64,000 bases of DNA, from NCBI GenBank assembly GCA_037043455.1, contig JAWPHD010005557.1, positions 1 to 64,000 of the forward strand. Direction: 5' to 3'. This DNA is from Cyrtodaria siliqua. Its lineage: Eukaryota; Mollusca; Bivalvia; Adapedonta; Hiatellidae. The notes beneath the pieces are model-generated. The model worked only from the letters and a program-made list of their open reading frames with translations, was not told where the DNA came from and searched no databases. Below are positions 1 through 13,274 of this stretch, piece by piece; positions within the stretch are counted from its first letter, which is position 1, and every line of letters starts with the position of its first letter. Made by a program: the position numbers and the translations under genes.

Positions 1-2160
1 TGTCGAGCTGTTTACTGGCTAAATCAAACCGCCATCATGATAAGAATTTAAATATTTATTTATTACGTAAATAGTACGTCTTCGAACAAGAAAATGGTTT
101 ACCTTTTTGTGTTTAGCTCCTTGTTGCTACATAATAAAGCTGTCGTATTAAACATGTCAAAAAAGTCTGTCTGTCTGTCTAATCTAATACACTGTCTTTA
201 TTATCAAAAGCCATGGTATTATTATACGGACGATAATATTCAACCTTTTAAGTTTTATATCGAATGCGCATAAGACCCGGTCGAATTGAGACAGAAAACT
301 AGAAGAATTGACATATCTGAATGCAGATTTTAATATGCGAATTGACATATCTGAATGAAGATTTTACTGTGCGCTTATTTTACTAGCTTTATTCGGAGTG
401 CTTATATAAGGACCATGTATTATTATTAAACGCCATGGTATTATTATACGGACGATAATATTCAACCTTTAAAGGGGCAACTTTCCCTACCCTGGTAGGA
501 GGGATTGGAGATGTGTCTTATCAATTACACCAGCTATACAGGCCTGTCAGTTACAGTGAATTACTCTTAAAATAGCACATGTAAACAACTCTTACTGGAT
601 GCAGAGTTTGCAGACGACAGGAAATTGAACCGATCAGCTATGAGTAAAGTTTTTCAATCTAATGACTCTAAACTACTAATATATATTTTTTGTTTATTTT
701 ATTGGAACTGTGGCAGTTTTTTTTAGTATTATTCATGTTTTACCCTATAGTTACTCTTTTATTTCATTTAATATCCACTGCACGACATGTGTATAATATA
801 AAAAAAGAATTGCTATGAACTTTTTCGCCAAAATAAATGTAATTTGATGACTAAACGGAACTTCTCACAGCCAGCAAATATTTCATGACATTATAAGTTA
901 CCAAAATTATGAAGTTATGAAAATTAATTGCCAATTATAGTTGGTCTGGATAAAAACAGCGTATATTTACTGCAGTAAGCAAGATGATATGCGTATATTT
1001 TGGACATGTATGTTAGGATGACATAGTGTTGGGAATAAACATTAAAAATAAAGCATAACTGTACAAATTATTGTTAGGAATGGCTGGACATGATGGAGAT
1101 AATAAGGTAAGGAATTACATCGTACATAGTTATCACTAAGGAACATACATCACTGAGCCTGAGGAGGGAATATTCACTGTTCATGGGTGGGGTATAGAAG
1201 TGCATGGTGATGTTTCTGATTCTGATGTGAAAATGGTAGAGATGATTTGTTATGAATTGTCACAGATACAAACATCCCATACGGAGGTTACTTACACTTT
1301 TAAGTCACATACCACTATTGATCTGGGGCTTCTGATTGGTTGAAAAAAGTATAGGGTCTATTAGGGCATATAGTCAGATTTTAAAGGTAGATTCTGATTG
1401 GATTAAAGCATCCAAATCATAACAAATCCCCATAAAACATCCAAAATTATATACCCAACATAAAACATGTTCATTTAGGATATTTTGACTGAAATTTGCA
1501 TTTTTATGGGTACAACTGTACTGAAAGTATATTTGCAAAAAGTAAAAGTTCTTCACTGCCATTCTGGGGGTGCCCACCTTCAGTGCAATATTAGAGGCTG
1601 AAAGCATAACAAATTTGCTGGTAATTTTTGAGTATCTCTAAGATAGTTCTTTAAAAAAAGATAGGTTTTATCATCCGTTCTGATATAGGAATAGGGGTTG
1701 TAGGCCAAAAGGCTATAATGGAGGCCTATGGGAAATGCAATAGTGGTATATGACCTAAAACTACTGCCTATCTCTGAGGCATAACGCTGAGTGTCGTCTG
1801 CTGTAAACACTACCACGTGTTTGTGTGTACACGTCTCAGTTCATAACCCCACAGGCTCCTCCCCTACATTTTCAAATATCTGTCAGTTGGGTTTAAAATA
1901 AATGAAACTAGGAATAAGAAATACTTTTTCACAAATCTTTTTTTACCAATTCACTTGTTTAAAATCAGTTTACTTTTGTGCCAAATCTTGATTTTTTTAT
2001 GGGTTGAAATTTTCAATATTTTGAAAAAGGTCTCCCTGATTTAACCATGTATACATTTAAATGAAAAACCTGTCCCAGCTCCATCTAGTGGCTTTTATAC
2101 GGCAGTTCGGCCTTTAAGTGGTGTTTATCAAATATTAATCCATATTATTATGATGGTCGA
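1..2160. other. Unassigned AT-rich intergenic sequence
   Basis: No coding segment with exon-like features is visible. A direct repeat of about 52 bp containing 'gccatggtattattatacgg' occurs at about 199-251 and 421-473. A short tandem copy of 'aattgacatatctgaatg' lies at about 306-360, and a short GTCT run at about 167-182. Open frames around 1374-1816 have no recognisable protein character. Confidence 0.5.
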
Positions 2161-2164
2161 TTTG

Positions 2165-2300
2165 TGTTGTGTTAGGGGCAGGCCACACCAGTTTCCTGGG
2201 TAGAACCAGTACTGTATACATTCTGCCGTCCGTAAGAATCGACACGTGACAGGTCGAACTCGACACGTGACAGGTCGAACTCACAGTCTTTAATATCCCG
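2165..2300 (-). mobile_element. SINE 3' fragment (same family as 27990-28215 and 37580-38530)
   Basis: The stretch carries 'gggtagaaccagtactgtat', then 'ccgtccgtaagaatcgacac', matching in inverted orientation the body of the SINE at 28 kb and the seed of the 40-bp arrays at 37.6 kb. A 19-bp unit 'cgacacgtgacaggtcgaa' is directly duplicated. The tRNA-like head is absent or unrecognisable, so this is a fragment. Confidence 0.5.
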
Positions 2301-2794
2301 GCTACAGAGGCATTTTCAATCTATAAGGGTTTATATCATCAATGCGGGAAATATACGCATGTCATTGGCAAGGTTAAGTTCCCGGGAATAATCCAAAATA
2401 CGGGCGTATAACTATGAATTGATGGACAGGGATCGAACACAGCATGATGTTATGAGCTAGTGAATAAACTTGTCAGGCCTGTAGCTACGCTGAGGCACAC
2501 CGAGGCTTCGGTAGAATTTTGGGAACATACCAAACACTGAAGTAGGCAATTTAATGGAATATCAAATAAAATCACTAAACTAGACTTGACTATATTTGTC
2601 GTACCTTAAAACTAAAAATCTGGCACGTGAATGCAAGAACGCAATAATTCACATATAGAAATCGAGAAAAAAAAGTCCGGGGTACAAGTCCTCTTACACA
2701 GCAAGGAATGGATTTGCCTCGGTTAAATTTTAGGGCTGGCTACGGGCCTGCTTGTTTTGTTTTTAAAAGGCTGTTTTTAATAATCCTAAAGGCC

Positions 2795-3330
2795 TATATA
2801 TCCTATCATGCACTCAGTCGTGCCTCGTGTGTATCGGTATGTTTAAAATCTTGACATTTTGTTAACCGGAAAGCAACGGCACAGAAAATAGTGCACTATT
2901 GCTTAGCTGTTGCTATGTAATCAACATAGCCGTTATCCACACGTGTTGATGAATGGTTTGTGATGCATGTTAGTTATTTACAATACAGATGAAAGCTTTT
3001 TTTATCAATGCTTTCATATAAATAAACTATAGATGGAGCAATCGCCTAAATGACATTGCAAAACTTTGCGGATAACTTGGATTTTGAGTGCAAATTCGTT
3101 TTGGTGATAATTTAAGGCGCGTCATGCTAAGATGAATTAATCAATAAAGAATTGAACGAGCTGTTGCGAATGGTCATGCGACACTAAAACATATTTATCA
3201 TTATTTGAAATCTTACTTTATAAAATGCATGTTAGTAAGTTAAACTTTAAGGCGCCACATTATTTGTTATTTCGAACTTGCTACATAGTCGCGTAACGTT
3301 ATGACAACAAAACATTTCTCTTTCAAATTT
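2795..3330. mobile_element. Single copy of a fold-back (TIR) element arm
   Basis: The segment matches, in the same order, the left arm of the fold-back element at 20640-21410: 'cgtgtgtat', 'gacattttgttaaccgga', 'ggcacagaaaatagtgcact', 'ccacacgtgttgatg', 'gcaaattcgttttgg', 'aaggcgcgtca'. It continues into 'gagctgttgcgaatgg', also found near 12.66 kb. No terminal repeat partner is visible, so it is a solo or decayed copy. Confidence 0.6.
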
Positions 3331-4030
3331 CCACTGCCTACAAGGTAAAATGACAACATTAAAGTGAAACTATCACGTCGTAGGTGTATTATGTGATACA
3401 TAAAATCCTACATTCGTGACTGTGATGATATATAACTAACTTTAATAAGTCGTAAGTCGTTGGATATCATCATTTTATGCAACTCGTTTATTAAAAGCAT
3501 TAATACAGTCACTCAAGTAACATCGTCTGTATATCTAGATATTTACAAGAAACATATGAGCCGCAGCTTGCGAAAGTAATTCTTATATCGCAGAGTTACA
3601 CTGGTTCCCCAGTAGATTTACAAATGGTACAGTTGGGATACCTTGGCAATCATCACCCACATCCTTCAGCTCTCACCAGCCCCCACAACGCCCCGCCCAT
3701 CCCACGTTCACGTTCACACTCCCCGTTTTCCATTACTTTACTTTCCACTATTTTCCAGTAACGTGCTACATTTATAAGAGGACACTAAGTGTTTCTGATT
3801 TATACATATTTTATTGTGAAATATACAAAAGGGTCGTGGCACACGTTCTTACAACGTTAGTTACGGTCCTTTCCTACACATCCTAACATTGAAGGCATTG
3901 CAGCCGCGAAGGCTCTGACCGGAAGGACAATGCATACATGTGTGTGGTGATTGTACGGTTGACTATACATGTGTGTGAGGATTGTAAGGTTGACTGGGTA
4001 GATGATTATGTGTGGAGACCTCCGTTTTAA
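3331..4030. other. Unassigned spacer
   Basis: No gene is visible. A stretch of about 40 bp at 3833-3875 ('cgttcttacaacgttagtta') recurs inverted at about 12907-12948, so part of this is dispersed repeat. Otherwise AT-rich and featureless. Confidence 0.45.
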
Positions 4031-5215
<1,185 letters not shown>

Positions 5216-6315
5216 TAGTACTATTACGTTTACTTAACTACTCCAGGATCTTACTACAGTCAGTCACATAATTATGTCCTCAAACAAAATACATTTACAG
5301 TATATATACGTGCACACATTTGTTGAAACACTGTTATATATGGCATAACACATGTCTAGAAACTTTATGATATACTAAAAGAGCAATGAACAATTTGTGC
5401 TAAGATGAATAAAATGAGTTTTAAATATCAGGTAACATTGATAATAAAAACATTTAAACAAAACACTACATTGATATGTAATGTAAAAGTAACACTGATT
5501 GAGTAAACTGATCGTAATGGCGAGGATGTAAATGTTTACATAAGATACACTTTCGCATAAAAATCGAGGGAGATTTTTGCGAATAATTGCATATATGTGC
5601 TTCAATTACTGCAATTTAAATGAACGTTGTGTTTGTGAGATGTTTGTATAGTTGGTGGGTTTGCTTCCTTAATCGTGGGCAAAAACCCTGGCAAAAATGG
5701 CATGCAGCGGCGCATCGAACCAGTTTTGCCAACTCGTTATTCACAAGTCAATGAAGCAAACTATGCATGGTGAGCTTTTTCAAAACTGTGCGTAAAACAC
5801 AGTTTAACCAAATTCACACGGCTTGAATACGTTTAATTAAATACCCACGTGATCGGTCGACAGCTGACAGCCGTAGTTAACAAGAAAAATAACAAGAACA
5901 AAAACAAAATGAACACCAGCAGACACCGCCGATTTATTAGCCAATTTGTATTCATGTAACACGAAACTGATTTAGTAACTTAACTCGTTACTGTAAACCA
6001 CCCACGCCTTGGATTATATTCACGTATCTTGTCCATTACTTGTCAAAAATAACGAATCTTGCATAATAATGCAAATGGAAACAAGACATATTTTACATTT
6101 GTATCCCATTTAAATAACATTTTGCATGCAAGAAGCAGTAAGTAGTAATTATATATTAAAACTTATTTATTCAAATCAAGTACAAGGAGTAAATTATTTC
6201 ACCGTTTTTTCTTTTTTGTTCTACACTGTTGATATATAGAGAATAATCGACAGTCTCAGTGTGATACGAAACATATGACAAGAAAACACGTAATTCGGTT
6301 CGAACGAGTTTTTTA
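5216..6315. other. Unassigned spacer
   Basis: AT-rich sequence with no splice-bounded coding segment and no repeat unit that I can define. The open frame at 5375-5605 is short and compositionally random. Confidence 0.45.
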
Positions 6316-6321
6316 ACACCG

Positions 6322-6328
<7 letters not shown>

Positions 6329-6370
<42 letters not shown>

Positions 6371-8069
6371 CTAAGGATTATAGTCCGTCCACCAAGCAAC
6401 CGACAGGCGTTCTACCCGACGGTCATAGGTACAATTGAGTCTAGACTTCTATCTGATGTGATGATATGTCTGCTGAAGCAGCGAACTCAATGGTTTCTTC
6501 ATAGTGCTGCCACCTGGAATACCACGCCCAGTCACATTATTCTGACACTGGTCAATCAGTTGTAGCACTACCCATTATTTGCTCGTCAGGCAAGGGCTAC
6601 AAGTGACCACAGGCAGACGGCGCGTACCCTACCCCGCCCACACCCTACCCCCCTCTACTACCCACCCCCCGCTCTACTACCCCCCTTCCCATCTGTTTCT
6701 CTACTACCCCCCATACAAATGTTTTCAATGACATACTGTAAACTGTTCAACTTGGTTTTCAATGTAAAAAAAAATAATAAAAATACATACTCTTTATACC
6801 ATATAAAGGTGTCTGACTCTTTAATAAAAACAACTATAGACCTCGCTTAAAGCCTTGCTGTGCTTGTATTTTTGGTCATAGCATCGTCATTTCGATTCGA
6901 GTCAATCAGGTACATATTATAACAAATAGTCACAACACTGATTTCTATAATGTGTCCTTTATATCGCATCAGCGAAACGTCAAAGTCGTTTGAAAGCAGG
7001 TCGACTCCGATATGACCTAACCAATGCATTTTCTATGTACATGGTACGGTATAGGGAAATATGTTTCTTCGACGACTCCCGCATAAAAATGCAATGTGAT
7101 CGTTGAAAGAAAACCGTTTAACAAAACTCACCGGTACAAAGAACTTCCAGGAGTAATCACAGACGCTGCAATCGAGTTCTTTCACAAACGGTTATTTGTT
7201 TATCGTTACGATCTGCCATGTTGAATTAAATTACTGGTTTCCTTGTTACCTTTATACTTACGATATGAAGCTGGGTACAAGGCGACCGGAAATGAGACTG
7301 GACCAATCCGGGTGACTTATTTTCAACATGGCGGATCGTAACGATAAACAAATAACCGTTTGTGAAAGAACTCGATTGCAGCGTCTGTGATTACTCCTGG
7401 AAGTTCTTTGTACCGGTGAGGTTTGTTAAACGGTTTTCTTTCAACGATCACATTGCATTTTTATGCGGGAGTCGTCGAAGAAACATATTTCCCTATACCG
7501 TACCATGTACATAGAAAATGCATTGGTTAGGTCATATCGGAGTCGACCTGCTTTCAAACGACTTTTACGTTTCGCTGATGTGATATAAAGGACACATTGA
7601 AGAAATCAGTGTTGTGACTATTTGTTATAATATGTACCTGATTGATTCGAATCGAAATGACGATGCTATGACCAAAAATACAAGCACAGCAAGGCTTTAA
7701 GCGAGGTCTATAGTTGTTTTTATTAAAGAGTCAGACACCTTTATATGGTATAAAGAGTATGTTTTTTTTTTTTTTTTTTTACATTGAAAACCAAGTTGAA
7801 CAGTTTACAGTATGTCATTGAAAACATTTGTATGGGGGGTAGTAGAGAAACAGATGGGAAGGGGGGTAGTAGAGCGGGGGGGGGGGGGGGGGGGGGGTAG
7901 TAGAGGGGGGTAGGGTGTGGGCGGGGTAGGGTACGCGCCGTCTGCCTGTGCAAGTGACTACTACCATTTTTAAAGTCTTTGGTATGACGCGGTCAGGGGA
8001 CTCGAACCCACGACCTCCCGAATGCAATGCAGACGCTCTAACCACTACACCACAATGCTTCGGTATTAC
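6329..8069 (-). mobile_element. tRNA-derived SINE split by a fold-back element
   Basis: On the minus strand the SINE starts near 8069 with a tRNA-like head: box A TGGTGTAGTGG and box B GGTTCGAGTCC, spaced as in a pol III promoter. The body continues to 7959, is interrupted by the fold-back element, resumes at 6607 and ends at a (CA)n tail, which is the (TG)n run at 6329-6368 on the + strand. The SINE alone is about 390 bp. A perfect 13-bp target duplication, ACACCGATACTGT, flanks it at 6316-6328 and 8070-8082. The central 'ccatttttaaagtctttggt' piece resembles conserved SINE domains known from molluscs, though I cannot name the subfamily with confidence. Confidence 0.87.
6608..7950. mobile_element. 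1.34-kb fold-back transposon with 8-bp target duplication
   Basis: Two inverted arms of about 620 bp (6608-7226 and 7321-7950) flank a loop of about 95 bp. The outer ends read CACAGGCAGACGGCGCG and its complement. The perfect duplication CAAGTGAC lies at 6600-6607 and 7951-7958. Arms are nearly identical apart from homopolymer changes: a run of 22 G at 7876-7897 against 6 C in the left arm, and a longer poly-T. The 8-bp duplication is the size made by hAT and P-type transposases, but no transposase is present, so the class is an inference. An open frame in the left arm is mirrored in the right arm and is not a gene. Confidence 0.88.
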
Positions 8070-8082
8070 ACACCGATACTGT

Positions 8083-8535
8083 AGATTATACTATTTATTA
8101 CATACCTAACAGTGATTTTTTAAGGCTATTTAACTGAAAATACTCTCTCATCAACATCGCGAACCCCACGCAAGGTGCCGACGCGTATGAATAATTTGGC
8201 AGATTTTGAAATGTGCTGGTTAAAAGCAATAGCAATCTACAGTACCATTAAATACAAACTCTATGCTTAACGTGTTTTATACGCAGGAAGGTTTATGATT
8301 TATGAACGATCTAAGTGTAAAGGCTAGGAAGGCTCTCGGCTCGATTTAAAACATGAACATCTAGGGTATTAAATAGTCTTGGCCTGCCAAGACCGTAGCA
8401 TACATGCATACATATGTCTTACATGTTCTGAATCCGCCTAGCATAGCGTGGCGAAGAAATTAGAAGCGGGCCGTGTGACCGAGACTAAGTGTATTAAATG
8501 ATAATATCCGGTACAAATGCATGCGTGAGCGCATG
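8083..8535. other. Unassigned spacer
   Basis: Nothing recognisable between the SINE duplication and the start of the 35-bp minisatellite. Confidence 0.4.
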
Positions 8536-10070
8536 GTTATAGTACGGTATACATCGGAAGGCTATGTATGATAGCATTAGGAAGGTTCTCCATGAATCAT
8601 GTACGGTATAAATGGGAAGGCTCTTCATGATTCATGTAAGGTATAAATGGTAAGGCTGTCCATGATTTGTGAACGGTATAAATGGGAAGGCTGTCCATGA
8701 ATCATATACGGTATAAATGGAAAGGCTCTTCATGATTCGTGTACGGTATAAATTGGAAGACTCTTCATGATTCGTGTTCGGTATATATGGGAAGGCTCTC
8801 CATGAGTCATGTACGGTATAAATGGGAAGGCTGTCCATGAATAATGTACGGTATAAATGGGAAGGCTGTCCGTGAATCATGTACGGTATAAATGGGAAGG
8901 CTGTCCATGTTTCATGTATGGTATAAACTGGAAGGCTCTCCATGATTCATGTACGGTATAAATGGGAAGGCTCTCCTAGAAACTTGGACGGTATAAATGG
9001 GAAGACTCTCAATGATTCATGTACGGTATAAATTGGAAGGCTCTACATGATGTATGTACGGTATAAATGGGAAGGCTCTCCATGATTCATGTACGGTACA
9101 AATGGGACAGCTATTCACGAATCGTGTACGGTATAAATGGGAAGGCTCTGCATGAATCATGTACGGTATGAATGGGAAAGCTCTCAATGATTCATGCAAG
9201 GAATAATTAGGAAGGCTCTCCATGATTCATGTAGGGTATAAAAGGTATAAATGGGAAGGCTGTCCGTGAATCATGTACGTTATGAATGGGAAGGCTCTGC
9301 ATGATTCTTGTACTGTATAAATGGGAAGGCTCTCCATGTTTCATGTATAAACTGAAAGGCTCTCCATGATGCATGTACAGTATAAATGGGAAGGATGCCC
9401 TAGAATCGTGGACGGTATAAATGGGAAGGCTCTCCATGAATCAAGTACGGTATAAATGGGAAAACTCTCCATGAATCAAGTACGGTATAAATGCGAAGGC
9501 TCTCCACGAATCAAGTACGGTATAAATGGGAAACTCTCCATGAATCAAGTACGGTATAAATGGGAAGGCTCTACATGAATCAAGTACGGTATAAATGGGA
9601 AGGCTCTCCATGAATCAAGTACGGTATAAATGGGAAAACTCTCCATGAATCAAGTACGGTATAAATGGGAAGGCTCTCCATGAATCAACTACGGTATAAA
9701 TGGGAAAACTCTCCATGAATCAAGTGCGGTATAAATGGGAAGGCTCTCCATGATCAAGAATGGAATAAATCGGAAACTCTCCATGAATCAAGTACGGTAT
9801 AATTGGGAAGGCTCTGCATGAATCAAGTACGGTATAAATGGGAAAACTCTTCATGAACCAAGTGCGGTTTAAATGGGAAAGCTCTCCATGAATTAACTGC
9901 GGTATAAATGGGAGCGCTCTCTGTGTTTTGCGTACAGTATAGATTGGAAAACTCCCAATATATAAACTCCCGATATATAATGTGTGTTATAAACAGGCAT
10001 GCTCTACATTAATGCAAGGTATAAATGGGAAGTCCCTCGATGATTAATATACGGTATCAATGGGGCTGGA
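8536..10070. repeat. 35-bp minisatellite, about 1.5 kb
   Basis: The unit is about 35 bp, built on 'gtacggtataaatgggaagg' followed by 'ctctccatgaatca'. Roughly 40 copies are present. Copies from about 9430 to 9850 are the most uniform ('aatcaagtacgg' linker); the edges are more diverged, as expected when turnover is most active in the interior. Open frames on the minus strand within it are repeat readings. Confidence 0.93.
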
Positions 10071-10329
10071 CACGAATAATGGGACGAATGTCACACATTA
10101 TGTGAGTTGTTTCACATATGCACGTATCACAACAGACCTATTCATTTGATTGCATCGATCTGCATTAACAGCTGCATCCAGCGTTCTATGCATTCTTTCT
10201 TCTGTGGACAAACAATCTGCAATGGGTTAAATGCAGCTATTATTAGTTACTTCGTCGTCTGGAGTAACATATACGTATTTTATCAAACAAAACACAAGCA
10301 TATTCGCAATATCTCATACACTTCTTCGT

Positions 10330-10380
10330 AGCATGATCCCGAAAAATGACGGGATTGGCCGAGTTTTCACGATTGACTCA
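10330..10380. mobile_element. Terminal fragment of the GACGGGATTGGCCGAG inverted-repeat family
   Basis: The string 'atgacgggattggccgag' followed by 'ttttcacgattgac' matches the outer end of the fold-back element at 20640-21410 and, inverted, the sequence at about 12535-12575. The two copies at 10.3 and 12.5 kb face each other 2.2 kb apart and could be ends of one older element. Confidence 0.55.
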
Positions 10381-10419
10381 ACTGCCTAAGCCATACTACT
10401 ACTACCTGTTGCCTTAACT

Positions 10420-10755
10420 ATGACAGCGGTGGGGTACCCGTTATTACTACCATTTCAGCGGGGTACCGGTTGTTTCTATAACAATGATATCATCGGGGTA
10501 TCAGTTGTTATTATAACAATGATATCATCAGGGTACCAGTTATTATATGAACGCGGTACCGGTTGTTACTCTAACTGTGATATCAACGGGGCACCAGTTG
10601 TAAGTTTAAGAACGGGGTAGCAGTTGTTATGTTATCAACGGGGTATCGGTTGTTTCTATAATTATAATAAAATGGGAACCAGTTAATTATAACTAGTATA
10701 TCATCGCGCTACCAGTTGTTGCTATATCTATGACATTAACGGGGTACAGTAGCAG
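10420..10755. repeat. Degenerate tandem repeat, roughly 45-50 bp
   Basis: Copies share 'ggggtaccagttgtta', then 'ataacaatgatatcatc'. Copies are diverged and the period is irregular. The region follows a terminal fragment of the inverted-repeat family. Confidence 0.7.
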
Positions 10756-10799
10756 TAGGTCAGTGGTCAGTGTCAGGAAAAGTATTTCGATCATTACAA

Positions 10800-11100
10800 T
10801 GGTGAACCCATTTTCTCTCTTAGATTGACGATTTCCGTCCGTCCGTCTACGCGTTTTGACGTTTAGTTAACGTTTTTGTTTTTCTTCATTTCTCAAAAAC
10901 GAATGGTAGGAAAGCTTTGAAACTTGGCACACATATTCACTATATTTACACAATGTTATTTGGCAAGAACCATAATTCTTTCAAGTATTTTATCTGAATT
11001 ATTCCCCCTTTTTATTTAGATTTTTCAATAAAAATGTTCAATTCGCAATCCGGCGTTCGCACCATTGTTGGTGCTACCCTTGTTATACGTGTAAAACTGT
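10800..11100. repeat. Dispersed repeat with CCGTCCGTCCGTC motif
   Basis: The sequence has 'ccgtccgtccgtct', then 'tttgaaacttggcacacata'. Tetranucleotide GTCC/GGAC motifs followed by similar text recur at about 31.13, 34.35, 46.54 and 50.77 kb in this window, and such repeats are common in bivalve genomes. Element limits are not defined. Confidence 0.5.
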
Positions 11101-12530
11101 GTGACTGTATCCTGCATATATAAAAAGTAGACCTTATTTTTTAAAAAATAAGTCAAATTAGATAATTGTGACATACCTTTTTAAAGCTTCAAAACTTGAT
11201 ATTATTATGGTAAACCCAAGTACAGACCTAATAACTCAACTCATTAGGTCTGTGACCCAAGTCTAACATTATATAACGCATTTATGCCCATGTTATAGTT
11301 GTTACTTCTTAGGAAAACACTGTGATAACGCGAACAATTTAATAGTGTTATAAACCATATATTGTGTTTTTTTAGGACATACAATCATCCACTAACCGTG
11401 AGTTTAGACCTGTTATTAAGAAAGGTACACACGAACATTTAGATTTTTCTTGATCTATACGATATATGTGACAATTAACAATACTGTTTTAATGATACTC
11501 TTAGTTTCATTTAAGCCAACAATTAAACAAGTATACGCATATACAGGTATAAAAAACTTACCTTTTGAACAGAATGTCGACACCCATTATAATCATAGCT
11601 ACCCTAAAAGTTCCATTCCCTTCACATTTCCTTCACCAAGGTACAATTCATCTACGGTTTTTAAAATAAAACTGTACTTTAAACAATCACTCAGTCCCTC
11701 TGTAGTTTACAAATAAGTACACCATTTACGCTAATAAAACTTACTTTAAACAATATCACTCGGTGCTTTGATACATTATTAATTGCATCATTACGTTAAT
11801 CAGTTTTTGCTTTAATTAGGACTACATTACAATAACACCACAACCACATCCATTAACATGACTCACGTGCTACAAACGTACACACTGATTTATAATTTAA
11901 TAATTAACAAACACAGTTTTAAATTTAATATAAACTGAATTTTAGCAGTAGTTATCGTGCATTCATGTTATAATTACTGTTTGACTTGGAGCCTTTTCAT
12001 CGTCTTACAAAATTTCTGCTATCTGGCATGGCGGAAAATGGATCCATAGAAAGCAGATAAGTTGGTTGCGAAATACGACCCTTTTATGGTATCTGGTTGG
12101 AGGTAACTCCATTGTTCCCGGGTAATCTCGCGTTTGTTACAACAGCAACTGAAAGCTTTATAGTGATAAACGGGGAGAAGAGATATGACGCCAGACCATC
12201 CGGCAGAGTTTTGTGATAACCGAATTGCAAATTATTTCTGATAATGCATGAAAAGACTGTTGATGTTTCTAAATTTGGACGAAAACTCAACAGAACAAAG
12301 GAGTTTATATCTATGTAATGTATGTGGTATTTATTTGATCTATTTTAGGATGATAATTGAAAACTTACGATTGACAAGGTAGTGGGGGTAGTTTCTTTTA
12401 CTTCCATGATAGCGGAATCATGGGAATGCCTCACATAGAAACTAGTCTAGATCATCTGCGACGCTTGCTTGTTCAAGACTAGCGTTTGTTACACCAAGTT
12501 TGTAGATGATCAAAACTACATAGAAACAAT
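11101..12530. other. Unassigned AT-rich spacer
   Basis: No gene or repeat family could be defined. The two longest open frames (11450-11716 plus; 12084-12290 minus) have no domain, no exon context and no unusual composition. Confidence 0.45.
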
Positions 12531-12534
12531 ATTT

Positions 12535-12950
12535 GTCAATCGTGAAAACTCGGGCAATCCCGTCATTTTTTTAAATGCAAATTCGTTTTGGCGGGAATCT
12601 AAAGCGCGTCACGGAAGGAAACCTTAGATTTACATTCGAGGTATGCTTCAAAGAAGTGTTCGAGCTGTTGCGAGTGAGAATACCGCCGGAATGTACTGAA
12701 TGCTTTTTATACTAATGGACTAAACTGTACTGACTATTCTCGTACGTAAGGCGACATTACCAATAATTCTCGAACTTGAAGACATTACCAAATAGTTTTC
12801 TCCAACTTGACCTGCTAAATACGTCATATTAAAGATATCAATGCTTTTATGAAGAATAAATGAAGCCTCTTAGCACATTTAAAAAATACTGTTCCCAAAT
12901 AAAGAGGGAAGGGCCGTAACTAATGTTGTAAGAACGTGTGGCCCGACCCA
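12535..12950. mobile_element. Rearranged copy of the inverted-repeat family
   Basis: It starts with the outer end 'cgtgaaaactcgggcaatcc', then jumps directly to the inner end 'gcaaattcgttttggcggga' and 'aaagcgcgtca', so the middle of the arm seen at 20.6 kb is missing. It continues with 'gagctgttgcgagtg', as at 3.16 kb. The last 40 bp (12907-12948) repeat, inverted, a piece at 3833-3875. Confidence 0.55.
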
Positions 12951-13274
12951 TATGCATAATTTGCAAAAAAAAAAAATGCGATAAAATATGCTTAAACCAA
13001 TAATAAAGAGGGAAATAAACAAAAGGACTCCGCAATAACGGCATTATTATTTTTAAATTGTGAGCCTCGTTCCTGTCCGTTTGACAAAGTATAGTATATT
13101 ACACAATTAACATGTTAACGCCATCTTGTTTAGCGGTAACTGTTAATGAGATAAACACACTAACCGTGCCCCAACCAATCAAATAGCCGATGGACATGTT
13201 GTACAATATGAAAAAATCCAAAATGTGTTCAGATAGAATCCACCCTTCACCAATTTTGCCACATATGACAATCA

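Noticed and set aside
7985..8062. tRNA gene
   Set aside because: Box A and B are present, but the acceptor arms do not pair and the sequence continues into a SINE body with a (CA)n tail and target duplication.
8536..10070. Possible CRISPR array (35-bp repeats)
   Set aside because: Units are contiguous without unique spacers, and the sequence is eukaryotic.
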